Below, in pieces: positions 25,264 to 34,452 of a stretch of DNA of 64,000 nucleotides (positions are counted from its first letter, which is position 1; the number at the start of each line of letters is the position of its first letter). Below the pieces are notes generated by a model. It saw only the letters and a list, made by a program, of their open reading frames with translations, was not told where the DNA came from and did no database searches. Source of the stretch: Methylotenera_A sp044228245 (GTDB lineage Bacteria; Pseudomonadota; Gammaproteobacteria; Burkholderiales; Methylophilaceae); assembly GCA_044228245.1 (NCBI GenBank), contig JBGAVG010000006.1, positions 112,243 through 176,242 of the forward strand. The letters run 5' to 3'. A program made the position numbers and the translations under genes.

Positions 25264-25939
25264 GCTTTAACAAACTCTCATCTAATTGTTTCAGCCGTTC
25301 CGGTGTACCGATGTCATGCCAGACTCCATGATAATACTGGGCTGTAGCGCGATTATGATCAATCGCCTGTCGTAACAGGGGAGCCAGCTTTGCGGGTTGC
25401 CCTTTTACAATTTCCGCAAACAAGTCCGGGTGATAAATGCCAATGCCTGAAAAGGTGAGCATCTGTTCGCCAGCATGCTTTAAGTCGCCGGCTTCAATTG
25501 CAAAATCGCCCTGCAGGTGCTGCGGCGGATTATCCACCAGCACAAGATGCGCGTATTTACCGGGCTGTAAGGCAATGCCTGTAAAGTCGAAATCCGTATA
25601 AACATCGCCATTCATCACCAAAAATGGCTGATTTTCATTTCCATCCCGGCCTAGCAAATCCAATGCATTGGCGATGCCGCCTGCCGTCTCCAGCGCCACC
25701 TTTTCAGGACTATACTGAATTGACACGCCCCATTGCGCGCCGTTCCCCAGCATGGCTTCTATTTGCGCGCCAAGATGCGCGTGGTTAATCACAATCTCCT
25801 TAAAGCCGGCATCGGCCAGCCGCTCCAGATGCCAGACAATCAGCGGCTTGCCGCCTACTATTAGTAATGGCTTTGGCACATGATCAGTGAGCGGCCGCAT
25901 GCGCTCGCCTCGTCCGGCAGCCAATATCATCGCACGCAT
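25256..25939 (-). CDS. murU: N-acetylmuramate-1-phosphate uridylyltransferase
   Basis: A 227-aa nucleotidyltransferase: MRAMILAAGRGERMRPLTDHVPKPLL (GT-A nucleotide-binding loop), FLVMNGDVYTDFDF (metal Asp) and YHGVWHDIGTPERL. Directly after amgK this is the MurU partner that converts MurNAc-1-P to UDP-MurNAc, bypassing MurA and fosfomycin. Without context it could be mistaken for a mannose-1-P guanylyltransferase. Confidence 0.88.
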   Translation of the reverse strand: MRAMILAAGRGERMRPLTDHVPKPLLIVGGKPLIVWHLERLADAGFKEIVINHAHLGAQIEAMLGNGAQWGVSIQYSPEKVALETAGGIANALDLLGRDGNENQPFLVMNGDVYTDFDFTGIALQPGKYAHLVLVDNPPQHLQGDFAIEAGDLKHAGEQMLTFSGIGIYHPDLFAEIVKGQPAKLAPLLRQAIDHNRATAQYYHGVWHDIGTPERLKQLDESLLKHG

Positions 25940-26934
25940 TAGAACGTGTATCCTACTTGCGGCTGCTTATTTTCCAACTGATTCAACAGCTTCAGCATCG
26001 GCCTTAATTCTGCATAACGCTCGCACACCTTACGCAGATAATTCATCACTAGCGGCATATCTTTCAGATAACCACTTTTGCCGTCGCGATGATACAGCCT
26101 TGCAAATATACCCAGCACTTTAATATGCCGCTGCGCGCCCATCCATTCGAAATCACGATAAAACTCGCTAAAATCCGCCGGCACCGGCAACCCGGCTTTT
26201 CTGGCAGGCTGCCAGTAGCGCACCGCCCAATCGATGACTTGCTCTTCATCCCATCTGATATAGGCATCCTTCAGCAAGGAAACCAGGTCGTAGGTAATGG
26301 CGCCATACACGGCATCCTGGAAATCCAGCACGCCGGGGTTATTCTGTTTTGTAAGCATGAGGTTGCGCGAATGATAATCGCGGTGCACGTACACCTGGCC
26401 TTGCGCCAGAATGTTTTTGTTAAGCTCATCGAAAGTATTCTTTAGAATGGCAAGCTGTTCAGCGTCTAATTCAGCCTGCAGATGCTTCGCAATGTACCAA
26501 TCGGGGAACAGCTGCATTTCACGCGTGAGCAAGGCTTCATCATAATTGGGCAGAATGTTAGGCTGGCTTGCCAATTGCAATTTAATCAGTGCGTCCGTTG
26601 CGTTCAGGTACAGCTCAGGTGCAGTGTCTTGATCGAGCGCGCTTAAATAAGTGTCATCACCCAGATCGCTGAGCAGCAAAAATCCATTTGTTAAATCCTG
26701 CGCCAGCACTTCCGGCACGTTTAACCCCGCGTCCAGAAACAGTTTGGCGATTTTCACAAACGGCGCGCAATCCTCCTGCGGCGGTGGCGCGTCCATCGCA
26801 ATCAGTGTTTTGTCTTGCAAATGCACACGGAAATAACGCCTGAAGCTGGCATCGGCCGAGGCTGTCGTCAATGTGAACGGCTGCGCGTTTAATATTTCTT
26901 TAAGCCAAATTTCTAATTGTATTTTTCTATCCAC
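25939..26934 (-). CDS. amgK: N-acetylmuramate/N-acetylglucosamine anomeric kinase
   Basis: A 331-aa aminoglycoside-phosphotransferase-fold kinase. The catalytic loop is VYVHRDYHSRNLML and the metal motif VLDFQDAVYGAITYDL. The one-base overlap with murU identifies it as AmgK of the peptidoglycan sugar-recycling bypass. It is the first gene of the six-gene operon amgK-murU-pepP-ubiH-ubiI-dsbC and is divergent from lptD, 128 bp away. Confidence 0.88.
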   Translation of the reverse strand: MDRKIQLEIWLKEILNAQPFTLTTASADASFRRYFRVHLQDKTLIAMDAPPPQEDCAPFVKIAKLFLDAGLNVPEVLAQDLTNGFLLLSDLGDDTYLSALDQDTAPELYLNATDALIKLQLASQPNILPNYDEALLTREMQLFPDWYIAKHLQAELDAEQLAILKNTFDELNKNILAQGQVYVHRDYHSRNLMLTKQNNPGVLDFQDAVYGAITYDLVSLLKDAYIRWDEEQVIDWAVRYWQPARKAGLPVPADFSEFYRDFEWMGAQRHIKVLGIFARLYHRDGKSGYLKDMPLVMNYLRKVCERYAELRPMLKLLNQLENKQPQVGYTF

Positions 26935-27062
26935 TGCAAGCCTTTATAATGTCGAGTTGAAAGCCATTTTTTGATTGATTAAAACAAGCATTTATGCGAT
27001 TTTATCATTCATGCGTAAAATACATAACTTAAACCATTTTTAGCTAACTTTAAAAAACTCCA

Positions 27063-29498
27063 TTGCATTACATCCGTTCAAACATTGATTACGCAAAATG
27101 TTTTTTTGCCAGCCTCGCTACACTACTGTTGATTAGCTTTGGCGTGGCTGCATCTGCAGAAACACTGACCGTGGAGCTATCTGAAGTTCCGGAAACCATC
27201 CCGCCCACAGCGCTACCAGGCGCGATTGAAATTGAGGGCGACAAACTTGATTTGTACCTCGATCGAAAAATGCGTGCCACAGGCAATGCCTCCATCAGCA
27301 AGGGCGATCAGCATATCTATGGCGACAACATTGAATACGACGTGCAAAATGACGAGCTGAAAGTCGATGGCAACGCGCGCATCGATTTAGGTGATAGCGA
27401 AATTCGCGGTCCGGCGCTTAACATGCGGCTAAGTGAAAGCATTGGTGAAATGCGCGACGCTTCGATCACACTGAACAAACAGATCAGCGGTACCGCACAA
27501 AGAGAACCTGCACCACGCAACGACCCCAGCGTGTATACCCAGTCAAAATTACTCAATACCCAAACCAGCCTGACAGATAATCCAAGACTGTATCAGGACA
27601 GCTACCGCGAACCTGCCACGCCGATTGGACAAGCCTCGATTGATCCCAGATTCACTTCATCGCGCGGGGATGCCAAAGCCGTGCTGTTTGAAGGTCAGGA
27701 TAAAAAACGCTTAAAAGAAGCACGCTACACCACCTGTGAGGCAGGCGTAGATGACTGGTACATTAAAGCCAAGGAAATTGAACTGAATGATTTTACGCAG
27801 TCGGGTACCGCTAAAAATGCTTATGTGGAATTCAAAGGCGTGCCAATCTTATATACGCCTTGGCTGAGTTTCTCGTTTAACAACGAGCGCAAATCAGGCC
27901 TGCTCACCCCCATCATCGGCTCTACATCCCGGAGCGGCTTTGAAGTGACTGTCCCATACTACATCAACATTGCCCCAAATATGGATGCTACCGTGGGTGC
28001 GCGCTACCTGAGCAAGCGCGGCGTGCAATTGCAAGGAGAGTTTCGATATTTGGGTGAAACCTACTCAGGCATCGACAGCCTGGAATATCTGGATGATGAC
28101 AGCCTGAATGGCGGAAGACGCTATTATGCCAACCTCAGCCACAGCCATGGCTTCGGCAATGGCTGGTCGGCTGGCTATAACCTTGAAAAAGTTTCGGATG
28201 ACCAGTATTTCTCTGAAATGTCTACGCGCATCATCAGTACCAGCCGGGTTAATTTACCACAAGAAGGCCGTGTAGATTATGTCGGCGATGTATGGCGCTT
28301 TAACGGCCTGCTGCAAAAATATCAAACGCTGGATGACACCAATTTCCCTTACGAGCGCCTGCCGCAACTCACGCTCACCGCCAACAAAGAATGGGATTAC
28401 GTCAACACCGACTTATACAGCCAATGGACGTATTTCGATCGTAACAAAAAAGCGCCGCTTGCCGCCACTGGCAGCCGTTTGACCGTTTATCCGAGCATCA
28501 GCGTGCCATTTACCCAATCGTACGGCTTTATCACGCCTAAAGTTGGCCTGCACACGACACACTACAATTTGAACGATAACAACTTTAATATTAATGGCTC
28601 AAACATTAGCAACAATAATGACAGCCGCACTCTGCCTATCTTTAGTTTGGATAGCGGCTTATATTTCGACCGCGATGTCAGGATTGTTAAAAACAGCTAC
28701 ACGCAAACGTTCGAGCCGCGCATGTTCTATGTATATATTCCGGAAAAAAAACAGGACCTGTTGCCCGTGTTTGATTCTGCACAGGCAGACTTGAACCTCA
28801 CCACCTTGTTTACCGAGAACCAGTTCACTGGGGATGATCGAATCAACAACGCTAACCAGTTAAGCCTGGCCTTCACCACACGCATGATCGATAAGAATTC
28901 CGGCGCAGAGCGAATGACCGCTACTATTGGCCAGCGTTATTATTTTGTAGACCAGAAAGTGACATTACCTGGAGGAATCAAATCACAGGACAATTCTTCC
29001 GATATTATTGCAGCGCTCACAGCCAGGCTGTCCAACAAATGGAATCTGGACGCATTCTGGCAATACAACACCGAAGACAGCGGCATGGTACGCACTAATG
29101 TGCTCGCCCGCTACAACCCAGAGCCCGGCAAGCTGCTCAACGTTGGCTACCGCTATACGCAAGCGTTTCTTGAGCAAATCAACGTTTCGGCACAATGGCC
29201 GCTTAGCCGCGGCTGGTATGGGGTTGGCCGCTACAACTACTCCATACGCGATAACAGGCTGATTGAAAGTTTGGCCGGCGTAGAATATGATGCCGGCTGC
29301 TGGCAGGCGCGCACGGTGATTCAGCGCGTAGAGACTGCAACCGCTGATGCAAACTATGGTCTATTCTTCCAATTGGAGCTTGGCGGCTTAGCCTCAATCG
29401 GTTCAAACCCGCTTAACCTACTCAGGCGAGATATCCCTGGCTACCTGAGTTCCAGTGAAATTCCTAACATTTACAGGCAACAGAATTACAACCGATGA
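27063..29498 (+). CDS. lptD: LPS assembly outer-membrane protein LptD
   Basis: An 811-aa beta-barrel that, with LptE, inserts lipopolysaccharide into the outer leaflet. After a signal peptide (ASLATLLLISFGVAASA) comes an OstA-like beta-jellyroll with repeats such as KLDLYLDRKMRATGNASISKGDQHIYGDNIEYD, then the LptD_C barrel ending in a segment around LGGLASIGSNPLNLLRRDIPGY. A TTG at 27063 is the first usable start before the signal peptide, without a clear ribosome site, so the start is uncertain. It heads lptD-surA-pdxA-rsmA, the order seen in E. coli. Confidence 0.94.
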   Translation: MHYIRSNIDYAKCFFASLATLLLISFGVAASAETLTVELSEVPETIPPTALPGAIEIEGDKLDLYLDRKMRATGNASISKGDQHIYGDNIEYDVQNDELKVDGNARIDLGDSEIRGPALNMRLSESIGEMRDASITLNKQISGTAQREPAPRNDPSVYTQSKLLNTQTSLTDNPRLYQDSYREPATPIGQASIDPRFTSSRGDAKAVLFEGQDKKRLKEARYTTCEAGVDDWYIKAKEIELNDFTQSGTAKNAYVEFKGVPILYTPWLSFSFNNERKSGLLTPIIGSTSRSGFEVTVPYYINIAPNMDATVGARYLSKRGVQLQGEFRYLGETYSGIDSLEYLDDDSLNGGRRYYANLSHSHGFGNGWSAGYNLEKVSDDQYFSEMSTRIISTSRVNLPQEGRVDYVGDVWRFNGLLQKYQTLDDTNFPYERLPQLTLTANKEWDYVNTDLYSQWTYFDRNKKAPLAATGSRLTVYPSISVPFTQSYGFITPKVGLHTTHYNLNDNNFNINGSNISNNNDSRTLPIFSLDSGLYFDRDVRIVKNSYTQTFEPRMFYVYIPEKKQDLLPVFDSAQADLNLTTLFTENQFTGDDRINNANQLSLAFTTRMIDKNSGAERMTATIGQRYYFVDQKVTLPGGIKSQDNSSDIIAALTARLSNKWNLDAFWQYNTEDSGMVRTNVLARYNPEPGKLLNVGYRYTQAFLEQINVSAQWPLSRGWYGVGRYNYSIRDNRLIESLAGVEYDAGCWQARTVIQRVETATADANYGLFFQLELGGLASIGSNPLNLLRRDIPGYLSSSEIPNIYRQQNYNR

Positions 29499-30853
29499 AA
29501 TTATTAAACTCAGTATTAAATATAGTTAAGCTATTGATCTTAAGTAGTTTATTGTTCTCTCACTTGGCATTTTCGGCAGAAAAAACCGAAGCTAAAAAAA
29601 ATACCGCTACTAAAAAAACCGGTGAAGTCATTAAGATGGATCGCATTATCGCCATTGTCGACCAAAGCGTCATCACGGAACAGGAGCTCATGGATCGCAC
29701 GCGCACAGTCCGCGCGCAGTTGGAAAAGCAGGGAACGCAGCTGCCCCCTGAAGATATTCTGGAAAGGCAAATCCTGGAGCGACTCATTGTAGACAGCCTG
29801 CAATTGCAACTGGCCGCGCAAACCGGCCTGAAGGTTGATGACACACAGCTGGACAAGACCATTGAGCGTATCGCCGAACAGAACAAAATGAGCTTGGATG
29901 AGTTTAAGGCTGCGCTTGAAAAGGACGGCATCAGCCTGCGCAAATTCCGTGAAGACATTCGCAGCGAAATCACTATCGCAAGGCTGCGCGAACGTGAAGT
30001 AGATAACCGGCTCAACGTGTCTGAGGGCGAAATTGACAACTACCTAACCACGCAAGCTAACCGCGGCGAAGAACAAGACGAATTCGAAATCTCGCATATT
30101 TTAATCCGCACGCCTGAGGACAGTTCGCCAGAGGATCTGCAAAAGGCCAAAACCAAAACGCAGGATGCACTCAAGCAACTGGCCGCCGGCGCAAGCTTTG
30201 CACAAGTTTCTGCAGCTGTATCAGATGCGCCCAATGCGCTAGAGGGCGGCGCGATGGGCTGGAAAAGCGGCGCTCAGCTGCCAGCGCTTTTTTTGCAGAC
30301 CCTGAAAGGCATGCAGCCTGGCGAAGTATCCACCCCCATTCGCAGTCCGAATGGTTTCCATATATTAAAACTCACTAACCGCCGCGGCGGCAGCTCTTCA
30401 TTGGTGATTGGCCAAACGCACGCGCGACACATCTTGATCAAGCTCAGCGAAGTCGTTTCTGAAAAAGACGCAAAACGTAAAATGGACAGTATCAAGGAGC
30501 GTCTTGATAATGGAGCTAAATTCGAAGAGCTGGCACGTCAGTTTTCCGAAGACGGCAGTGCCAATAACGGGGGCGACTTAGGCTGGGTAAACCCTGGCGA
30601 TACCGTGCCGCCGTTCGAGAAAGCCATGAATGCGCTTGGCTCAGGCGAGATCAGCGAACCCGTGCTTTCACCCTTCGGTTGGCATATCATCCAGGTGCTG
30701 GAACGTCGTCAGCAGGACATGACCAAAGAAGCCTCCAGGCTGAAAGCGCGCCAGGAAATTCGCGCACGAAAATCTGAAGAGGCTTACCAAGACTGGATAC
30801 GCGAACTGCGTGACCGCGCCTTTGTTGAATTGCGCTTAGAAGACAAATTTTAG
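29495..30853 (+). CDS. surA: Periplasmic chaperone / peptidyl-prolyl isomerase
   Basis: A 452-aa protein with a signal peptide (LSSLLFSHLAFSA), the SurA N-terminal chaperone domain (DRIIAIVDQSVITEQELMDR), two parvulin domains (about residues 195-295 and 305-405, each with a GGDLGW- or GGAMGW-type motif) and a C-terminal helix. It escorts barrel proteins, LptD among them, to the BAM complex. Its start overlaps the lptD stop (ATGA). Confidence 0.96.
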   Translation: MKLLNSVLNIVKLLILSSLLFSHLAFSAEKTEAKKNTATKKTGEVIKMDRIIAIVDQSVITEQELMDRTRTVRAQLEKQGTQLPPEDILERQILERLIVDSLQLQLAAQTGLKVDDTQLDKTIERIAEQNKMSLDEFKAALEKDGISLRKFREDIRSEITIARLREREVDNRLNVSEGEIDNYLTTQANRGEEQDEFEISHILIRTPEDSSPEDLQKAKTKTQDALKQLAAGASFAQVSAAVSDAPNALEGGAMGWKSGAQLPALFLQTLKGMQPGEVSTPIRSPNGFHILKLTNRRGGSSSLVIGQTHARHILIKLSEVVSEKDAKRKMDSIKERLDNGAKFEELARQFSEDGSANNGGDLGWVNPGDTVPPFEKAMNALGSGEISEPVLSPFGWHIIQVLERRQQDMTKEASRLKARQEIRARKSEEAYQDWIRELRDRAFVELRLEDKF

Positions 30854-30864
30854 TTCATACTGCT

Positions 30865-31875
30865 TTGAGTCAGGCCTTCCCTCGCATTGCGATCACCTCG
30901 GGCGAACCCGCCGGCATCGGTCCGGATATCTGCGTAATGCTGGCTCAACATGATATTGACGCAGATATTACCATCATCGGCGATACGGAAATGCTGGCTG
31001 ATCGTGCGCGTCAGCTCAATATCAATCTGGCCATTGAACCTTATGAATCCACACTGGCATCGCACCGGCATGTCAAAAACACACTGAAAGTATTACATAT
31101 CCCCACCGCAGCGCCCGTCACAACAGGCATTTTGAATCCAGCCAATAGCCAATATGTGCTGAACACACTCACTTGCGCGGTAGATGGATGCACAAGTGGT
31201 GCATTCGATGCCATTGTGACAGCGCCTGTGCACAAAGGCGTGATTAATGAGGCCGGAATTGCTTTTACAGGCCATACCGAATTTTTTGCCGAGCACACCG
31301 ATACGCCGCAAGTGGTGATGATGTTGGTTGGTGGCGGTTTGCGTGTTGCGCTAGCAACCACGCATTTGGCGCTTAAGGATGTGCCTGCTGCAATTACCCG
31401 CGACAGCCTTGAAACAACCATCCGCATTTTGCACAAAGATCTGGTGCACAAATTTGGCATTCAAAATCCGTGCATTTTAGTCGCAGGCCTTAACCCGCAC
31501 GCGGGCGAAGATGGTTATTTGGGTCGTGAAGAAATTGAAGTAATCAATCCAGTGTTAGCGAAATTACGCACTGAAGGCATGCGTCTCACCGGGGCGTTAC
31601 CTGCCGACACATTGTTTACCAAAAAATATCTTGAAAGCGCCGATTGCGTGTTGGCGATGTATCACGACCAAGGCTTGCCCGTACTCAAACATGCCAGTTT
31701 TGGCGGCGGCGTGAATGTTACCTTGGGCTTGCCGATTATTCGCACCTCGGTCGATCACGGTACCGCGCTTGATCTGGCTGGAAAAAACGCTGCTGGTACT
31801 GGCAATATTGATATCGGCAGCATGCTGGCAGCGGTTAATCTGGCTATTGAACTGGCGCGCGATACAACACCATGA
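30865..31875 (+). CDS. pdxA: 4-Hydroxythreonine-4-phosphate dehydrogenase
   Basis: A 336-aa enzyme of pyridoxal phosphate synthesis. ITSGEPAGIGPDI at the N-terminus, TGHTEFFAEH and AMYHDQGLPVLKH with the metal-binding His residues are standard PdxA motifs. The start is a TTG 11 nt after the surA stop; no ATG fits. The stop overlaps the rsmA start by 4 nt. Confidence 0.94.
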   Translation: MSQAFPRIAITSGEPAGIGPDICVMLAQHDIDADITIIGDTEMLADRARQLNINLAIEPYESTLASHRHVKNTLKVLHIPTAAPVTTGILNPANSQYVLNTLTCAVDGCTSGAFDAIVTAPVHKGVINEAGIAFTGHTEFFAEHTDTPQVVMMLVGGGLRVALATTHLALKDVPAAITRDSLETTIRILHKDLVHKFGIQNPCILVAGLNPHAGEDGYLGREEIEVINPVLAKLRTEGMRLTGALPADTLFTKKYLESADCVLAMYHDQGLPVLKHASFGGGVNVTLGLPIIRTSVDHGTALDLAGKNAAGTGNIDIGSMLAAVNLAIELARDTTP

Positions 31876-32645
31876 AGCATGTCGCAAAAAAACGCTTCGG
31901 GCAGAACTTCCTGACCGACCAAAGCATTATCCATAGCTTGATCGATGCGATTAATCCGCTGCCAGATCAAGTCATTGTTGAAATCGGCCCTGGCTTGGGT
32001 GCGCTCACCAAACCATTGCTCAAGAAAATCCAGCACTTGCATGTGGTAGAAATCGATCGCGACATTGTCAGCTGGATGCAAAAAGAATATGCCAGTAACG
32101 CAATTACTATCCACAATGTCGATGCGTTGAAATTTGACTTTGCCCAATTAGGCAGTCGGCTCCGGGTGACCGGTAACTTACCTTACAACATTTCCACGCC
32201 GATTCTGTTTCATCTGCTGGATAACCTTGCCCATACCAGCGACATGCATTTCATGCTACAAAAAGAGGTGGTGGAACGCATGGTGGCGCAGCCTTCAACC
32301 CCAGCGTACGGGCGGCTGAGCGTCATGCTGCAATACCATCTGGCGATGGAGTATCTAATCAGCGTGCCGCCAGAGGCATTTGACCCTGCGCCTAAGGTGG
32401 AATCGGCGTTTGTGCGCTGTGTGCCGCATATTACCAAACCGTTTGTGGCAGATGATGTGACCTTATTTGCTCAATTAGTGATGGCCGCTTTTGGCCAGCG
32501 CCGCAAAACCATCCGCAACACGCTCAAAGATTTTTTAAGTGATGAAGACTTCACGCAACTCAACATCGACTCCCAGCTGCGCGCCGAAAACCTCTCTGTA
32601 AAAGACTTCGTCCACATCAGCAACTATATCAGCCATAAACCCTAG
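31872..32645 (+). CDS. rsmA: 16S rRNA m6-2A1518/A1519 dimethyltransferase
   Basis: A 257-aa SAM-dependent methylase (KsgA) that dimethylates the two adenines of the 3'-terminal 16S hairpin. Motifs: KKRFGQNFLTDQ, VEIGPGLGALT (SAM), VTGNLPYNIS (catalytic NLPY) and FGQRRKTIRN. It is the last gene of the lptD operon here; apaG does not follow. Confidence 0.96.
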   Translation: MKHVAKKRFGQNFLTDQSIIHSLIDAINPLPDQVIVEIGPGLGALTKPLLKKIQHLHVVEIDRDIVSWMQKEYASNAITIHNVDALKFDFAQLGSRLRVTGNLPYNISTPILFHLLDNLAHTSDMHFMLQKEVVERMVAQPSTPAYGRLSVMLQYHLAMEYLISVPPEAFDPAPKVESAFVRCVPHITKPFVADDVTLFAQLVMAAFGQRRKTIRNTLKDFLSDEDFTQLNIDSQLRAENLSVKDFVHISNYISHKP

Positions 32646-32685
32646 ACCTTAGATTTCAGGGCAAAACCCGCCTTTATTCTCACAA

Positions 32686-32714
32686 TTGAATTCATCTATA
32701 CCCGTTTATATTTA
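32686..32714 (+). promoter_or_regulatory. Possible promoter of the MSHA locus
   Basis: TTGAAT (32686-32691) and TATTTA (32709-32714) are 17 bp apart, 30 bp upstream of mshE, in the short gap after rsmA. The match is moderate. Confidence 0.35.
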
Positions 32715-32743
32715 GGATATGAACGTGTATGGATGGGGTTTAA

Positions 32744-34447
32744 ATGGCAAGTCCTGAGAAGATTCGTCTTGGTGAGATTCTGGTACGGCAGGATTTAATT
32801 TCTGCTGATACCTTAAGTAAGGCATTGGAAGAGCAAAAACGCACCGGCAGAAAGCTGGGGCGGATATTTGTGGATAGAGGCTACGTGACGGAAACGCAGA
32901 TTTCTGAAGCGCTGGCACGCCAGCTCAAAATCCCTTTTATTGATTTGCATCAGTTCAACACCAAGCCCGACCTCATCAACAAATTACCGGAAGCTCAGGC
33001 GCGGCGCTTTCGCTGTGCCGTGCTTGAAGACAAAGGCGCCAGCTATCTAGTCGGGATGGTAGACCCTACCGACTTGTTTGCATATGACGAATTGGTACGG
33101 CTTCTGCGCAAGGACATCGAACTGGCGGTGATCCAGGAAGGCTCGCTACTGCAACTGATCGATCGCAGCTACCGGCGCACTGATGAAATATCCAGCCTGG
33201 CGTTGGAACTGGGTGAAGACCTGGGTGATACCGCGATTGATTTTTCATCCATGGGTGTGGCTAAAACTGCTGAAGAAGCGCCCGTGGTCAAGTTATTGCA
33301 AACGATTTTTGAAGATGCCGTACAGGTACGCGCTTCCGATATCCATATCGAACCACAGGAAAACAAACTGCATATTCGCTTCCGAATCGATGGCGTGATG
33401 CATCTGCAAACCAAGGCCGAATTAAAGATTGCTTCAGCTTTGGTATTGCGATTAAAGCTCATGTCCGGCCTGGACATTTCAGAAAAACGCCTGCCGCAGG
33501 ACGGGCGTTTTGCTGTGAAGGTCAAGCAGCAGACGGTTGACGTGCGTATTTCCACCATGCCGACGCAATATGGCGAATCCGTCGTGATGCGTTTATTGAT
33601 ACAAAATACCAGCGGCTTTTCTCTGGAAAAACTGGGCATGCCAAGCGAAATGCTGGAACGCTTCCGCAAGCTCATTCACCGCCCCAGCGGCATGGTACTG
33701 GTCACCGGCCCCACCGGCAGCGGCAAAACCACAACCCTCTATGCTGCGCTCAATGAACTGAATTCGACTTCAAACAAAATCATCACCGTTGAAGACCCTG
33801 TGGAATACCGCTTGCCGGGCATCAATCAGGTGCAGGTCAATGAAAAAATAGACTTGGATTTTTCTCGTGTACTGCGCTCCACCTTGCGGCAAGACCCTGA
33901 CATCGTGCTCGTGGGTGAAATGCGCGATCAGGAAACCGCGCAGATTGGCCTGCGGGCAGCCATGACAGGGCACCTGGTGCTTTCTACCCTGCATACCAAT
34001 GACGCCATCAGCACACCGATCAGAATGATTGACATGGGCGCACCCAGATTCATGGTCGCCATGTCGATTGTGGCGGTTGTCGCACAACGGCTGGTTAGAT
34101 TGGTCTGCGAAGGATGTTCAGAACCACACACGCCAGAACCTATACAACACGCATGGCTGCAACATGAGCTGGGTAAAGAAGTAGGTCAGCATCATTATGT
34201 GCGCGGCAAGGGTTGCAGCCTGTGCAATGGCACGGGCTATCTGGGGCGCGTCGGTGTCTATGAACTGCTTGAAATGGATAACGACCTCATTGATGCAGCC
34301 AATCATCACGACCTGAACCATTTTATTAAACTGGGACGACAACGCATGGCGGGTAACACCCTGCGTAAAAGCGCTGTCGATCTGGTCATTCAAAAACGCA
34401 CCACCATTGCAGAAGCCATGCGCATCAGCAATCAGCTGGATGAATAA
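32744..34447 (+). CDS. mshE: MSHA pilus extension ATPase MshE
   Basis: A 567-aa GspE/PilB-family ATPase. Walker A is GPTGSGKT, the Walker B region LRQDPDIVLVGEMRD, the His box MTGHLVLSTLHTND, and a CEGC/CSLC zinc site follows. The N-terminus carries two MshEN motifs that bind cyclic-di-GMP in Vibrio MshE: R8-L-G at 8-10 with an Asp at 17 where Gly is usual, and L38-G39...G46 in the second copy. It starts the MSHA locus, and mshG follows 5 nt later. Confidence 0.92.
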   Translation: MASPEKIRLGEILVRQDLISADTLSKALEEQKRTGRKLGRIFVDRGYVTETQISEALARQLKIPFIDLHQFNTKPDLINKLPEAQARRFRCAVLEDKGASYLVGMVDPTDLFAYDELVRLLRKDIELAVIQEGSLLQLIDRSYRRTDEISSLALELGEDLGDTAIDFSSMGVAKTAEEAPVVKLLQTIFEDAVQVRASDIHIEPQENKLHIRFRIDGVMHLQTKAELKIASALVLRLKLMSGLDISEKRLPQDGRFAVKVKQQTVDVRISTMPTQYGESVVMRLLIQNTSGFSLEKLGMPSEMLERFRKLIHRPSGMVLVTGPTGSGKTTTLYAALNELNSTSNKIITVEDPVEYRLPGINQVQVNEKIDLDFSRVLRSTLRQDPDIVLVGEMRDQETAQIGLRAAMTGHLVLSTLHTNDAISTPIRMIDMGAPRFMVAMSIVAVVAQRLVRLVCEGCSEPHTPEPIQHAWLQHELGKEVGQHHYVRGKGCSLCNGTGYLGRVGVYELLEMDNDLIDAANHHDLNHFIKLGRQRMAGNTLRKSAVDLVIQKRTTIAEAMRISNQLDE

Positions 34448-34452
34448 AACCC

